In this document: piece by piece, positions 34,448-45,751 of the stretch
How the letters are laid out: each line of letters begins with the position of its first letter
How positions within the stretch are numbered: the stretch's first letter is position 1
Assembly: GCF_963676685.1 (NCBI RefSeq)
Contig: NC_092348.1
Location: forward strand, 29,921,386 to 29,985,385
Length of the DNA stretch: 64,000 bases
Source of the DNA: Mytilus edulis
Lineage: Eukaryota > Mollusca > Bivalvia > Mytilida > Mytilidae
Direction of reading: 5' to 3'
Notes under the pieces: generated by a model
Database searches by the model: none
Told to the model about the DNA's origin: nothing
Seen by the model: only the letters and a program-made list of their open reading frames with translations
Position numbers and translations under genes: made by a program

Positions 34448-36065
34448 GTACCCTTTGGATGACAATTATTCAAAGGAACAAACTGTTCGTGTGAATGTTG
34501 GCAGTACTAAAGTGATTACCCCAGAATTAGTGATAGATGAAATTGAAAAGAAATGTGGTGTAGGATCGGTGTAAGCGTGTGTTCCAAAGAATGATAACAA
34601 TTATGAAGTAGTAATGCGGGAAAGGAGAAATGTAGGAGAAATATCAGGAGACGGTTTATTTATACAAGGTAAATCCATTAGTGTAAATGAACTAGTATCA
34701 GTATTTAGAATTGTGTCAATTTTCAATATGAGCATGTACGTAACAGATGAAGAAATAATTGATAGATTTGATAGAATGGGTGTTGAAATAGTAACTGACA
34801 TTAGGAAAAGAAAAATGAGCAGTAGATCGAATGTATATGATGGTACTAGAGTTTTTAAAGTAAAATTACCACCTACACTTGCCTCAATACCGTATTCTAT
34901 GAAATTTACAGTTAGCGGGAAGGAAACAGCATATTATAGGGTTATTCATAATGACCAGGTCAAAGTTTGTTCGGGTTGTTATAGTGCTGAACATTTATAC
35001 AAAGATTGTCCAGAATTTAAATGTTTTAAATGTGGTCAACAAGGACATATTAGTAAAAACTGTTCAGAGAATAAGTGTAAGAGTTGCCGAAGGCCATACA
35101 GTGATTGCGATTGTTTAACGAGAAAGCGTTATTTCGGAGAAGGATTTGGTCATATACCCGAAGGAAAAAGAAAAACACCTTGGGGCAGAGTTTCGGACCA
35201 CAAAAGAAAATATCAAGAAATTATCACCAGTAGTGAAGAAAACAATACAGAATTAAAAGAAAGTGAAAATGACTTGATTAGTGGGAATACGTTAGATGTT
35301 GGTCCCTCAGTCATAAGTTCGGAACAGGGAACCAGTGATGATGTGAAAAAGTCAAAGGTGGTAAAAGTTGTTGCCGATGTACACACAAGTGATATCATGT
35401 GTGATGATATAGAAGCTAATGATGAGGATTGGAATGGAGATGGCGTTAACAGAAATGGTAATGGTAATGGAGATGGAGCAATTGGTGATGGTATTGGTAA
35501 TGGTGATGAAGATGATGATGATGAATATACAGACGCTGATGAAGCCATGGCAGATGATGTAACAGAGACCGTTGATAACGCGTCCGAAAATGGTGAAAAG
35601 ACAAAGATCGCGACTGACAATAGTGAACAGACAAAGATCGCGACCGACAATGGTGTAAAGACAAAGATCGCGACCGAGATGACGAATAAAGACAGTGAGC
35701 AGATTTCAGAAGGACATATTGTAACTGTTAATAGCAATATTAGTAAATGTAATGTATTGTTAAGTACAAATGAAATTATGAATGAAAATGTTTCATGTGA
35801 AACAAATGTTAATGATGAGAAAATTAGTAACATCCCCTCTCTGGAACAAAAATGCAGCCAGGGAGGAGATGATGGTGTATTTGGTGAATTAGATGAAATA
35901 AGTATGGACACTGACCCATTGACTGATGAAGAAAGTGAGTGGGCTAGTGTAGAAGACAAATGCAAAAATATATTTAAAAAAAATGCAAGACGAAAGTCAT
36001 TGAAAGTTAAGGTTAATGTAAGAGCTGCTATGTTGGCACATCAAAAAAAAAATAGAAACAAATAA
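34434..36065 (+). pseudogene. L2 ORF1: RNA-binding zinc-knuckle protein with early TAA
   Basis: The frame opens at ATG 34434 and aligns with L1 and L3 ORF1 (KEQTVRVNVGS versus L3 KEKTVLVDVGD). A TAA at 34572-34574 stands where L3 has Leu (GSV-stop-ACVPK against GTVLACVPK), a single-base change. The frame then stays open to 36065; a downstream ATG at 34614 would give 483 residues lacking the first domain. Two CCHC knuckles (CSGCYSAEHLYKDC, CFKCGQQGHISKNC) and one CX2C...CDC module follow. The tail is acidic, with an asparagine/glycine/aspartate run near 35450-35530 and three KTKIAT-type repeats at about 35598-35680. Confidence 0.85.
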
Positions 36066-36067
36066 AA

Positions 36068-39000
36068 ATGGATTGTAAATATTATATAATATTCAATATA
36101 TTTTTTATAGTAATGGCTATGTTTAATGTTATAAGTCTTAATTGTAACGGACTTTGTGATAGCAATAAGAGGAATTGTATTTTTTCATTGTGTAATGAAA
36201 GATTTTATGATATTATATGTTTACAAGAAACATTTTGGAATGATTTGTTTGTAGAAAGAATTAAAAGAGATAAAACTATTTGGGATGGAGATATTTTTTA
36301 TAGTAATAGTGGTAATAACCGTCAAGGTGTTGCTATTCTTGTTAGTAAGAAATTAAAAAACATTTTTTTAGAAGTGGAAAATGATAATGGAAGATTTATT
36401 CATATAAAAGGGACAATTAATGATAAATTAATTGACATTTATAATATATATGCACCAAATAATGTAAATGAAAGATATGAGTTTTTCTTAAAGTGTAAAC
36501 AAAAAATTAGTAAAGGAAAATATGTATTAGTTGCTGGACATTTTAATACTACATTATCAAGTTTGGATAAGAGTGGTAAAACCATGCATTGTAATGATAA
36601 GGCTGTAAAATCCTTATGTAATTTTATGCAAGAAAAAGAATTATATGATATTTGGAGAAATAGAAATGTTAATACAAAAGTTTTTTCTAGAAAACAGGTT
36701 GTACAAGGGTTTTTAACCCAAAGCAGAATAGATTATTTTCTAGTGTCATTAGATTTAAAATCATGTATTAAGAATATTCATTATAAGGATACTAGTTTTA
36801 GTGATCATAGTATCGTCAGCATGAAGATAGATTTTTGTAATGTAGAAAGAGGTCCAGGTGTGTGGGTTTTTAATAATTCATTTTTACAAGATGAGTTATT
36901 TATTGATAAAATGAAGAGATTATTTGCAAATGAAATTGGGTCAGATTTTTATGTGTCAAATCCCTTAATTTGGTGGGATAATTTAAAATTTACAATTAAA
37001 AGATTAAGCCAAATTTATGGCAAAGAAAAGCAAAAAGATTTAAACAGGGAATATTATAAATTGCAGAATAAAATTCAAGAATTATCAGTAAAATCTGCAA
37101 ATGGTATTCAGATAAACAGTGAACAATTTTTAGAATTGCAAACGCAATTAGAAGATATTGAAACATACAAATGTCAAGGTGCAATTTTAAGATCAAAGTC
37201 ACAGTGGGCTTTAGAAAGTGATAGAAATACTGCATATTTTTTGAAATTAGAAAAGTATCGACAGAATAAGAATGTGATAAGTGAAATAAAAGATTGTGAT
37301 GGGAAAATTGTTACAGAAACAAATGATTTACTTGATGTTATACATGATTATTATAAACATTTGTTTTCTTGTGTTAGTATTGATATGCATTCAGTTGATG
37401 AATTATTGAATAATGTTAATGTAAAAATTGATGATGAAGATGTAGAAATGTGTGATGATGAAATTAGTATTGAGGAAATTGAAAAATCCTTAAAAGGTAC
37501 GAAAAAAGGGAAAACACCTGGACCAGATGGTATAACTGCAGAATTTTATTTGTATTTTTTCAATGAATTAAAGCATGATGTATTACTCTATATTTATCAA
37601 AGTATTGAGGAAAATGAAGAATTATCTAGATCTATGAGATATGGGAATATAAATATAATTTTTAAAAACAAAGGTGATCAATCAGATTTGAAAAACTTTA
37701 GGCCAATTAGCTTGTTGAATGTTGACTACAAAATACTTGCCAGAGTAATGGCAAATAGATTTAAGTATGTACTACCAAAAGTTATTTCACCAAATCAAAG
37801 CTGTTGTATTCTAGGAAAAGATATATCTGATACAGTTGTTAGTGTTAGGGATTTTATGGATTTAGTAGAAATGGATGATATAGAATGTTATTTATTAAAA
37901 TTAGATCAAGAAAAAGCATTTGACAGAGCTGGACACGAGTATCTTTTTGCAGTTTTGGATAAATTTGGATTTGGTAATAAATTCAAAAAATGGATAAAAA
38001 TATTTTACACCAACATTTTTAGTTCAGTTAAATGTAATGGATTTTTGACTCCATACTTTAGATTGAAAAACTCTGTCAAACAGGGGTGTCCCATTTCGGC
38101 TCTGTTATATGTTTTGTTAGCAGAACCATTGAGTATTGCTATTAAGAAAAATTGTGAGATAAGAGGTGTTGTAATACCAAATACAAATGTTGAAGAAAAG
38201 GTTTTTGTACATGCTGACGATACAACTTTGACCTTAGTGGACAAAAATTCAGTTAGTGAAACATTTCGGGTACTAGAATTGTACGAAAAAGCATCGGGTG
38301 CAAAATTGAATAAAGAAAAATCAGAAGTTTTAGCACTTGGAAAAGGGAAAATTTGTTCAAATGATTTAAAATTTTGGAAAATAAAAGAATGTGATGAAGT
38401 CTTACAGTTATTAGGAATATGGGTGGGAAAAAATAAAACATTATGTGAAAAATTGAATTGGGAAGGTAAAGTACAATCAATTACAAAACTCCTGAATTTT
38501 TGGAAAATGAGGCATTTAACTCTTCATGGAAGAGTAAGTGTTATTAGTGCCTTACTTATGAGTAAACTGTGGTATACATTAATGGTTGTAAATATACCTG
38601 AAAAGTATTGCATACTTATAAAAAAGAAATGTTTAGAATTTTTATGGAATAATAAACCTCCTCTTGTAGCATATGAGGTTATTATCAATAAAGTAGTTGA
38701 CGGAGGATTGAATTTTCCTGATATTATGCAGAAAATGTATACTTTTAGATTAAAATATTTGAGTAGACTGTTGGATGAAAACTACTGTGCTATATGGAAA
38801 CAAACTTGTCTTTATTTCTTTTCTAAGTTTGAAAATATGAATCTTGGAATTGAAATTTTATTCTGTGATCTCCGAAATAGAAAAATAGACGCATTACCAG
38901 AATTTTATCAAAGTCTGATTTTGTCATGGCAAAGTATTTGTGAAAATGTAGATATTGAAGTTAATTCAGAAAATGTTTTTGATATTCCGCTTTTTCTAAA

Positions 39001-39976
39001 TCCAAATATTACAAATGGTAATAAAATGTTATATCTTAAGACATTTATTGAAGCAGGTGTATGTAAAATAAAAGACATCGCATATGAATGTAAACCAGGT
39101 TTCTTGAAAGAAAGTTATATTCAAGAGATTGTATTAGAAAAATTTCCGGAAGTTTCGGAAAATAAAATGTTACATGCAGTTAGAAATGTGTTAGAAACAA
39201 TACCTGATGAGTATAAAGTGCTAGTTGAAGCAAATGTGCATGTTAGTAAAACTCCTGTGTTAAAACCCATGATTAAAGATGGCGTCCAAATTTGTTCACT
39301 TCCATCCACGACGAATTTTTATTATCGAATGCTTGTATCAAAGCTTTCTAGAGAACCTAAATCTGTATCACGATGGCGTTTGATGTACGCAGATTTTGAC
39401 CTAAGAAAGATCCAGAAAATCATGAATTTTTCTTTTTTACAAAGCGATTGTCGCGAGGTGGCATTTAAAGTTTTTCACCGTATTATATTTACAAAAGAAA
39501 GGCTATTTAAATGCCGTATTACAAAGGACTCACTTTGTCCTATTTGCTCAACTCTACCTGAGAATTTAAATCACCTGATTTTAGAGTGTACGATGTTAAC
39601 TCGCTTCAATGATTTTGTAAAGGATTTTTTACACAATATTTTGTATAAGAGTTCAGGCAGTTATATAAATGACCTTAGTTTTGAGTTCATGTGTATGTTT
39701 GGTTTGACAAAACAAAATAAATATATTAATTACTATTTTGTAAATAGTGTATTAGCAATAAGAAGATTTTGTATTGTAAAAAGACGAAATATTGCAATGT
39801 TAGAAAATAAGATTATAGACATAGAACAATACTTTAAGTCTACTCTTGTTAAAAATGTGAACTATGCTTATGAACATTATAAACGCAACAATGCGCTACA
39901 ATTATTTGAAAAGTATTATAGTGAAAATAATCCAGTATTAATTATTAGAGACAATCAAATTCAAATTGATTTCTAG
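36068..39976 (+). CDS. L2 ORF2: endonuclease-reverse transcriptase, intact frame
   Basis: 1302 residues with no stop or shift. An APE-like endonuclease (SLNCNG, LQETFW, QSRIDYFLVS, FSDHS) is followed by the RT palm (FRPISLLNVDYKILARVMANR, LDQEKAFDRAGH, VKQGCPISALLYVL, VHADDTTL at 715-718) and a C-terminal zinc knuckle (CPIC...H...C, residues 1157-1175). It should nick target DNA and copy LINE RNA at the nick. Oddly, the universal GDFN catalytic motif reads GHFN (His 158), while L1 has GDFN, L3 GDMN and L4 GDWN. Loss of this Asp should cripple cleavage, so the protein may act only at existing nicks, or the copy is a recent casualty. The start is the first ATG, two bases after the ORF1 stop; a second in-frame ATG lies near codon 16. 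Confidence 0.95.
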   Translation: MDCKYYIIFNIFFIVMAMFNVISLNCNGLCDSNKRNCIFSLCNERFYDIICLQETFWNDLFVERIKRDKTIWDGDIFYSNSGNNRQGVAILVSKKLKNIFLEVENDNGRFIHIKGTINDKLIDIYNIYAPNNVNERYEFFLKCKQKISKGKYVLVAGHFNTTLSSLDKSGKTMHCNDKAVKSLCNFMQEKELYDIWRNRNVNTKVFSRKQVVQGFLTQSRIDYFLVSLDLKSCIKNIHYKDTSFSDHSIVSMKIDFCNVERGPGVWVFNNSFLQDELFIDKMKRLFANEIGSDFYVSNPLIWWDNLKFTIKRLSQIYGKEKQKDLNREYYKLQNKIQELSVKSANGIQINSEQFLELQTQLEDIETYKCQGAILRSKSQWALESDRNTAYFLKLEKYRQNKNVISEIKDCDGKIVTETNDLLDVIHDYYKHLFSCVSIDMHSVDELLNNVNVKIDDEDVEMCDDEISIEEIEKSLKGTKKGKTPGPDGITAEFYLYFFNELKHDVLLYIYQSIEENEELSRSMRYGNINIIFKNKGDQSDLKNFRPISLLNVDYKILARVMANRFKYVLPKVISPNQSCCILGKDISDTVVSVRDFMDLVEMDDIECYLLKLDQEKAFDRAGHEYLFAVLDKFGFGNKFKKWIKIFYTNIFSSVKCNGFLTPYFRLKNSVKQGCPISALLYVLLAEPLSIAIKKNCEIRGVVIPNTNVEEKVFVHADDTTLTLVDKNSVSETFRVLELYEKASGAKLNKEKSEVLALGKGKICSNDLKFWKIKECDEVLQLLGIWVGKNKTLCEKLNWEGKVQSITKLLNFWKMRHLTLHGRVSVISALLMSKLWYTLMVVNIPEKYCILIKKKCLEFLWNNKPPLVAYEVIINKVVDGGLNFPDIMQKMYTFRLKYLSRLLDENYCAIWKQTCLYFFSKFENMNLGIEILFCDLRNRKIDALPEFYQSLILSWQSICENVDIEVNSENVFDIPLFLNPNITNGNKMLYLKTFIEAGVCKIKDIAYECKPGFLKESYIQEIVLEKFPEVSENKMLHAVRNVLETIPDEYKVLVEANVHVSKTPVLKPMIKDGVQICSLPSTTNFYYRMLVSKLSREPKSVSRWRLMYADFDLRKIQKIMNFSFLQSDCREVAFKVFHRIIFTKERLFKCRITKDSLCPICSTLPENLNHLILECTMLTRFNDFVKDFLHNILYKSSGSYINDLSFEFMCMFGLTKQNKYINYYFVNSVLAIRRFCIVKRRNIAMLENKIIDIEQYFKSTLVKNVNYAYEHYKRNNALQLFEKYYSENNPVLIIRDNQIQIDF

Positions 39977-40109
39977 TGTGATAATTATCATGTGTTATTA
40001 ATTGTGATTATATTACATATGATTGAAGTTGTAATCTTACAAGCTTATATTGTGATAATGTGAATTTTCAGGAGTATAGCCTGATTATTCTTTTTATATG
40101 TATTATCTG

Positions 40110-40115
40110 AATAAA
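40110..40115 (+). promoter_or_regulatory. AATAAA of L2
   Basis: AATAAA 13 bases before the A tail that begins at 40129, a normal spacing for polyadenylation. Confidence 0.65.
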
Positions 40116-40135
40116 ATTTTATCAAGAGAAAAAAA

Positions 40136-40198
40136 AAGGCGTTGGACTTAAGTTCCAATGGACGTATGTCCGCGTGGGTTCGAACCCCACCCGCACTA
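40136..40198 (+). pseudogene. tRNA-Leu 3' remnant downstream of L2
   Basis: AAGGCGTTGG to the discriminator base, same breakpoint as after L1 and L4. There is no 5' half upstream of L2. Confidence 0.95.
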
Positions 40199-40795
40199 GT
40201 CTTATTTTTATTACACCAAATTGAAGTTTTGCCTGAAACTGAGTGAATTGTACGCAAGTGAAGCTCCTTATAATATCGAATAAGCAATGCAATCAAAGTT
40301 CCCAAATATAGATCTACAGTTGCTGCTAGAACAGTAAGTAATGCTTTAAATTGTTACCGCAGTATTTTTTCCTAATAGCGCAACTGCAATCAGGAGTAAC
40401 ACTAAAAATGACTAAGCAGATATCATATGCCCTTGCAGTACACTTTTATGAAAAGGAAAAATATTGTATGTAAAATTGCTCCCGTGATGCGAATTGTTTT
40501 TTTTTTCTTTCGGTGAAATGATCGTTTATGAGATAATAAACTTTTTTTTCTCTCGCAATTATGAAAATTCTTACAGTAACGGTACTCGGGTTGACAAAAC
40601 ATCAAGTTTCACTTGATTGAATGTTTCAGCATGAAATCAGTTGAATTGCACGGGATTTTCGATGAAAAGGCTGTCTATTTGATTATTTTTCCTTTGCGGT
40701 ATTTGATCTACACAATTGCGCCTTACAAATGAAATGCGAACATTGTGATAAGTAGCTATAGATTCATGTAACCATTTAAGATCCCCATCTGTATC

Positions 40796-40878
40796 AGTGT
40801 GGTGGCCGAGTGGTTAAGGCGTTGGACTTAAGTTCCAATGGACGTATGTCCGCGTGGGTTCGAACCCCACCCGCACTA
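40796..40878 (+). tRNA. tRNA-Leu(UAA)
   Basis: Gene as type copy. tgtatcag allele. Spacer cacta/T9/ATA with private changes (gaattgttttt, cttgattga). Confidence 0.97.
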
Positions 40879-41478
40879 GTCTTATTTTTATTACACCAAA
40901 TTGAAGTTTTGCCTGAAACTGAGTGAATTGTACGCAAGTGAAGCTCCTTATAATATCGAATAAGCAATGCAATCAAAGTTCCCAAATATAGATCTACAGT
41001 TGCTGCTAGAACAGTAAGTAATGCTTTAAATTGTTACCGCAGTATTTTTTCCTAATAGCGCAACTGCAATCAGGAGTAACACTAAAAATTACTAAGCAGA
41101 TATCATATGCCCTTGCAGTACACTTTTATGAAAAGGAAAAATATTGTATGTAAAATTGCTCCCGTGATGCGAATTGATTTTTTTTTCTTTCGGTGAAATG
41201 ATCGTTTATGAGATAATAAACTTTTTTTTCTCTCGCAATTATGAAAATTCTTACAGTAACGGTACTCGGGTTGACAAAACATCAAGTTTCACTTAATTGA
41301 ATGTTTCAGCATGAAATCAGTTGAATTGCACGGGATTTTCGATGAAAAGGCTGTCTATTTGATTATTTTTCCTTTGCGGTATTTGATCTACACAATTGCG
41401 CCTTACAAATGAAATGCGAACATTGTGATAAGTAGCTATTATAGATTCATGTAACCATTTAAGATCCCCATCTGTATC

Positions 41479-41561
41479 AGTGTGGTGGCCGAGTGGTTAA
41501 GGCGTTGGACTTAAGTTCCAATGGACGTATGTCCGCGTGGGTTCGAACCCCACCCGCACTA
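41479..41561 (+). tRNA. tRNA-Leu(UAA)
   Basis: Gene as type copy. tgtatcag allele plus TAT insertion upstream. Spacer cacta/T9/ATA. Confidence 0.97.
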
Positions 41562-42158
41562 GTCTTATTTTTATTACACCAAATTGAAGTTTTGCCTGAA
41601 ACTGAGTGAATTGTACGCAAGTGAAGCTCCTTATAATATCGAATAAGCAATGCAATCAAAGTTCCCAAATATAGATCTACAGTTGCTGCTAGAACAGTAA
41701 GTAATGCTTTAAATTGTTACCGCAGTATTTTTTCCTAATAGCGCAACTGCAATCAGGAGTAACACTAAAAATGACTAAGCAGATATCATATGCCCTTGCA
41801 GTACACTTTTATGAAAAGGAAAAATATTGTATGTAAAATTGCTCCCGTGATGCGAATTGATTTTTTTTTCTTTCGGTGAAATGATCGTTTATGAGATAAT
41901 AAACTTTTTTTTCTCTCGCAATTATGAAAATTCTTACAGTAACGGTACTCGGGTTGACAAAACATCAAGTTTCACTTAATTGAATGTTTCAGCATGAAAT
42001 CAGTTGAATTGCACGGGATTTTCGATGAAAAGGCTGTCTATTTGATTATTTTTCCTTTGCGGTATTTGATCTACACAATTGCGCCTTACAAATGAAATGC
42101 GAACATTGTGATAAGTAGCTATAGATTCATGTAACCATTTAAGATCCCCATCTGTATC

Positions 42159-42241
42159 AGTGTGGTGGCCGAGTGGTTAAGGCGTTGGACTTAAGTTCCA
42201 ATGGACGTATGTCCGCGTGGGTTCGAACCCCACCCGCACTA
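42159..42241 (+). tRNA. tRNA-Leu(UAA)
   Basis: Gene as type copy. tgtatcag allele. Spacer cacta/T9/ATA. Confidence 0.97.
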
Positions 42242-42841
42242 GTCTTATTTTTATTACACCAAATTGAAGTTTTGCCTGAAACTGAGTGAATTGTACGCAA
42301 GTGAAGCTCCTTATAATATCGAATAAGCAATGCAATCAAAGTTCCCAAATATAGATCTACAGTTGCTGCTAGAACAGTAAGTAATGCTTTAAATTGTTAC
42401 CGCAGTATTTTTTCCTAATAGCGCAACTGCAATCAGGAGTAACACTAAAAATGACTAAGCAGATATCATATGCCCTTGCAGTACACTTTTATGAAAAGGA
42501 AAAATATTGTATGTAAAATTGCTCCCGTGATGCGAATTGATTTTTTTTTCTTTCGGTGAAATGATCGTTTATGAGATAATAAACTTTTTTTTCTCTCGCA
42601 ATTATGAAAATTCTTACAGTAACGGTACTCGGGTTGACAAAACATCAAGTTTCACTTAATTGAATGTTTCAGCATGAAATCAGTTGAATTGCACGGGATT
42701 TTCGATGAAAAGGCTGTCTATTTGATTATTTTTCCTTTGCGGTATTTGATCTACACAATTGCGCCTTACAAATGAAATGCGAACATTGTGATAAGTAGCT
42801 ATTATAGATTCATGTAACCATTTAAGATCCCCATCTGTATC

Positions 42842-42924
42842 AGTGTGGTGGCCGAGTGGTTAAGGCGTTGGACTTAAGTTCCAATGGACGTATGTCCGCG
42901 TGGGTTCGAACCCCACCCGCACTA
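42842..42924 (+). tRNA. tRNA-Leu(UAA)
   Basis: Gene as type copy. tgtatcag allele plus TAT insertion. Spacer cacta/T9/ATA. Confidence 0.97.
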
Positions 42925-43521
42925 GTCTTATTTTTATTACACCAAATTGAAGTTTTGCCTGAAACTGAGTGAATTGTACGCAAGTGAAGCTCCTTATAAT
43001 ATCGAATAAGCAATGCAATCAAAGTTCCCAAATATAGATCTACAGTTGCTGCTAGAACAGTAAGTAATGCTTTAAATTGTTACCGCAGTATTTTTTCCTA
43101 ATAGCGCAACTGCAATCAGGAGTAACACTAAAAATGACTAAGCAGATATCATATGCCCTTGCAGTACACTTTTATGAAAAGGAAAAATATTGTATGTAAA
43201 ATTGCTCCCGTGATGCGAATTGATTTTTTTTTCTTTCGGTGAAATGATCGTTTATGAGATAATAAACTTTTTTTTCTCTCGCAATTATGAAAATTCTTAC
43301 AGTAACGGTACTCGGGTTGACAAAACATCAAGTTTCACTTAATTGAATGTTTCAGCATGAAATCAGTTGAATTGCACGGGATTTTCGATGAAAAGGCTGT
43401 CTATTTGATTATTTTTCCTTTGCGGTATTTGATCTACACAATTGCGCCTTACAAATGAAATGCGAACATTGTGATAAGTAGCTATAGATTCATGTAACCA
43501 TTTAAGATCCCCATCTGTAAC

Positions 43522-43604
43522 AGTGTGGTGGCCGAGTGGTTAAGGCGTTGGACTTAAGTTCCAATGGACGTATGTCCGCGTGGGTTCGAACCCCACCCGC
43601 ACTA
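43522..43604 (+). tRNA. tRNA-Leu(UAA)
   Basis: Gene as type copy. tgtaacag allele. The following spacer has private changes (accccaaattg, gtttttcctg, one T fewer in attttt). Confidence 0.97.
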
Positions 43605-44200
43605 GTCTTATTTTTATTACCCCAAATTGAAGTTTTTCCTGAAACTGAGTGAATTGTACGCAAGTGAAGCTCCTTATAATATCGAATAAGCAATGCAATC
43701 AAAGTTCCCAAATATAGATCTACAGTTGCTGCTAGAACAGTAAGTAATGCTTTAAATTGTTACCGCAGTATTTTTCCTAATAGCGCAACTGCAATCAGGA
43801 GTAACACTAAAAATGACTAAGCAGATATCATATGCCCTTGCAGTACACTTTTATGAAAAGGAAAAATATTGTATGTAAAATTGCTCCCGTGATGCGAATT
43901 GATTTTTTTTTCTTTCGGTGAAATGATCGTTTATGAGATAATAAACTTTTTTTTCTCTCGCAATTATGAAAATTCTTACAGTAACGGTACTCGGGTTGAC
44001 AAAACATCAAGTTTCACTTAATTGAATGTTTCAGCATGAAATCAGTTGAATTGCACGGGATTTTCGATGAAAAGGCTGTCTATTTGATTATTTTTCCTTT
44101 GCGGTATTTGATCTACACAATTGCGCCTTACAAATGAAATGCGAACATTGTGATAAGTAGCTATAGATTCATGTAACCATTTAAGATCCCCATCTGTATC

Positions 44201-44283
44201 AGTGTGGTGGCCGAGTGGTTAAGGCGTTGGACTTAAGTTCCAATGGACGTATGTCCGCGTGGGTTCGAACCCCACCCGCACTA
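44201..44283 (+). tRNA. tRNA-Leu(UAA)
   Basis: Gene as type copy. tgtatcag allele. Spacer cacta/T9/ATA. Confidence 0.97.
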
Positions 44284-44880
44284 GTCTTATTTTTATTACA
44301 CCAAATTGAAGTTTTGCCTGAAACTGAGTGAATTGTACGCAAGTGAAGCTCCTTATAATATCGAATAAGCAATGCAATCAAAGTTCCCAAATATAGATCT
44401 ACAGTTGCTGCTAGAACAGTAAGTAATGCTTTAAATTGTTACCGCAGTATTTTTTCCTAATAGCGCAACTGCAATCAGGAGTAACACTAAAAATGACTAA
44501 GCAGATATCATATGCCCTTGCAGTACACTTTTATGAAAAGGAAAAATATTGTATGTAAAATTGCTCCCGTGATGCGAATTGATTTTTTTTTCTTTCGGTG
44601 AAATGATCGTTTATGAGATAATAAACTTTTTTTTCTCTCGCAATTATGAAAATTCTTACAGTAACGGTACTCGGGTTGACAAAACATCAAGTTTCACTTA
44701 ATTGAATGTTTCAGCATGAAATCAGTTGAATTGCACGGGATTTTCGATGAAAAGGCTGTCTATTTGATTATTTTTCCTTTGCGGTATTTGATCTACACAA
44801 TTGCGCCTTACAAATGAAATGCGAACATTGTGATAAGTAGCTATAGATTCATGTAACCATTTAAGATCCCCATCTGTAAC

Positions 44881-44963
44881 AGTGTGGTGGCCGAGTGGTT
44901 AAGGCGTTGGACTTAAGTTCCAATGGACGTATGTCCGCGTGGGTTCGAACCCCACCCGCACTA
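44881..44963 (+). tRNA. tRNA-Leu(UAA)
   Basis: Gene as type copy; last complete copy before L3. Downstream spacer carries gaaattttg and a T run one shorter. Confidence 0.97.
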
Positions 44964-45557
44964 GTCTTATTTTTATTACACCAAATTGAAATTTTGCCTG
45001 AAACTGAGTGAATTGTACGCAAGTGAAGCTCCTTATAATATCGAATAAGCAATGCAATCAAAGTTCCCAAATATAGATCTACAGTTGCTGCTAGAACAGT
45101 AAGTAATGCTTTAAATTGTTACCGCAGTATTTTTTCCTAATAGCGCAACTGCAATCAGGAGTAACACTAAAAATGACTAAGCAGATATCATATGCCCTTG
45201 CAGTACACTTTTATGAAAAGGAAAAATATTGTATGTAAAATTGCTCCCGTGATGCGAATTGATTTTTTTTCTTTCGGTGAAATGATCGTTTATGAGATAA
45301 TAAACTTTTTTTTCTCTCGCAATTATGAAAATTCTTACAGTAACGGTACTCGGGTTGACAAAACATCAAGTTTCATTTAATTGAATGTTTCAGCATGAAA
45401 TCAGTTGAATTGCACGGGATTTTCGATGAAAAGGCTGTCTATTTGATTATTTTTCCTTTGCGGTATTTGATCTACACAATTGCGCCTTACAAATGAAATG
45501 CGAACATTGTGATAAGTAGCTATAGATTCATGTAACCATTTAAGATCCCCATCTGTA

Positions 45558-45566
45558 GCTTCCGGT
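45558..45566 (+). promoter_or_regulatory. ETS-type site at the 5' end of L3
   Basis: GCTTCCGGT (complement ACCGGAAGC) at the first bases of the element, matching the position of the motif in L2. Confidence 0.5.
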
Positions 45567-45751
45567 TTTGGATTTGGATAACGAAGACGTGCCTTCTAAA
45601 CCAGAGAAAAATCTATTAAGTTTGTGTTGTATGACTTACCATCCGTTGATGGTTAGTCAATATTATTCCATAGATTGTTTTAGTAGAACTATTTGTGGCC
45701 ATATTTTGTGCATTTTTGACACTTATTAAGACTTTCTCACCTCCCTTCACC

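Larger units (their letters stand above)
34240..40135 (+). mobile_element. LINE L2: tRNA-Leu-targeted non-LTR retrotransposon
   Basis: About 5.9 kb. The 3' end joins the tRNA gene at AAGGCGTTGG, exactly as L1 and L4. The 5' end (ACTTCCGGTT) matches that of L3, so it is probably complete. It joins not the tRNA but the spacer at ctgctagaa, so about 484 bp of target between there and the tRNA nick are missing. ORF1 and ORF2 are 2 nt apart. This is the best preserved ORF2 in the window, but it has lost the endonuclease Asp and its ORF1 has an early stop, so autonomous activity is doubtful. Confidence 0.95.
40136..45557 (+). repeat. tRNA-Leu(UAA) tandem array, block 3
   Basis: Seven complete tRNA copies after the 3' remnant. 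It ends at atctgta, two bases before the next tRNA would start, where L3 begins. Five of the seven genes have the tgtatcag upstream allele that is absent from all 35 complete copies of block 1. Two units 1363 bp apart share the TAT insertion. Confidence 0.95.

Noticed and set aside
35213-35965. 250-codon minus-strand serine-rich frame across L2 ORF1
   Set aside because: Antisense of an Asp/Asn/Glu-rich coding region, which naturally gives long Ser/Leu-rich shadows.
45192-45380. Plus-strand 62-codon frame in a spacer
   Set aside because: Arises only because of one shorter T run in this unit; absent from other units.
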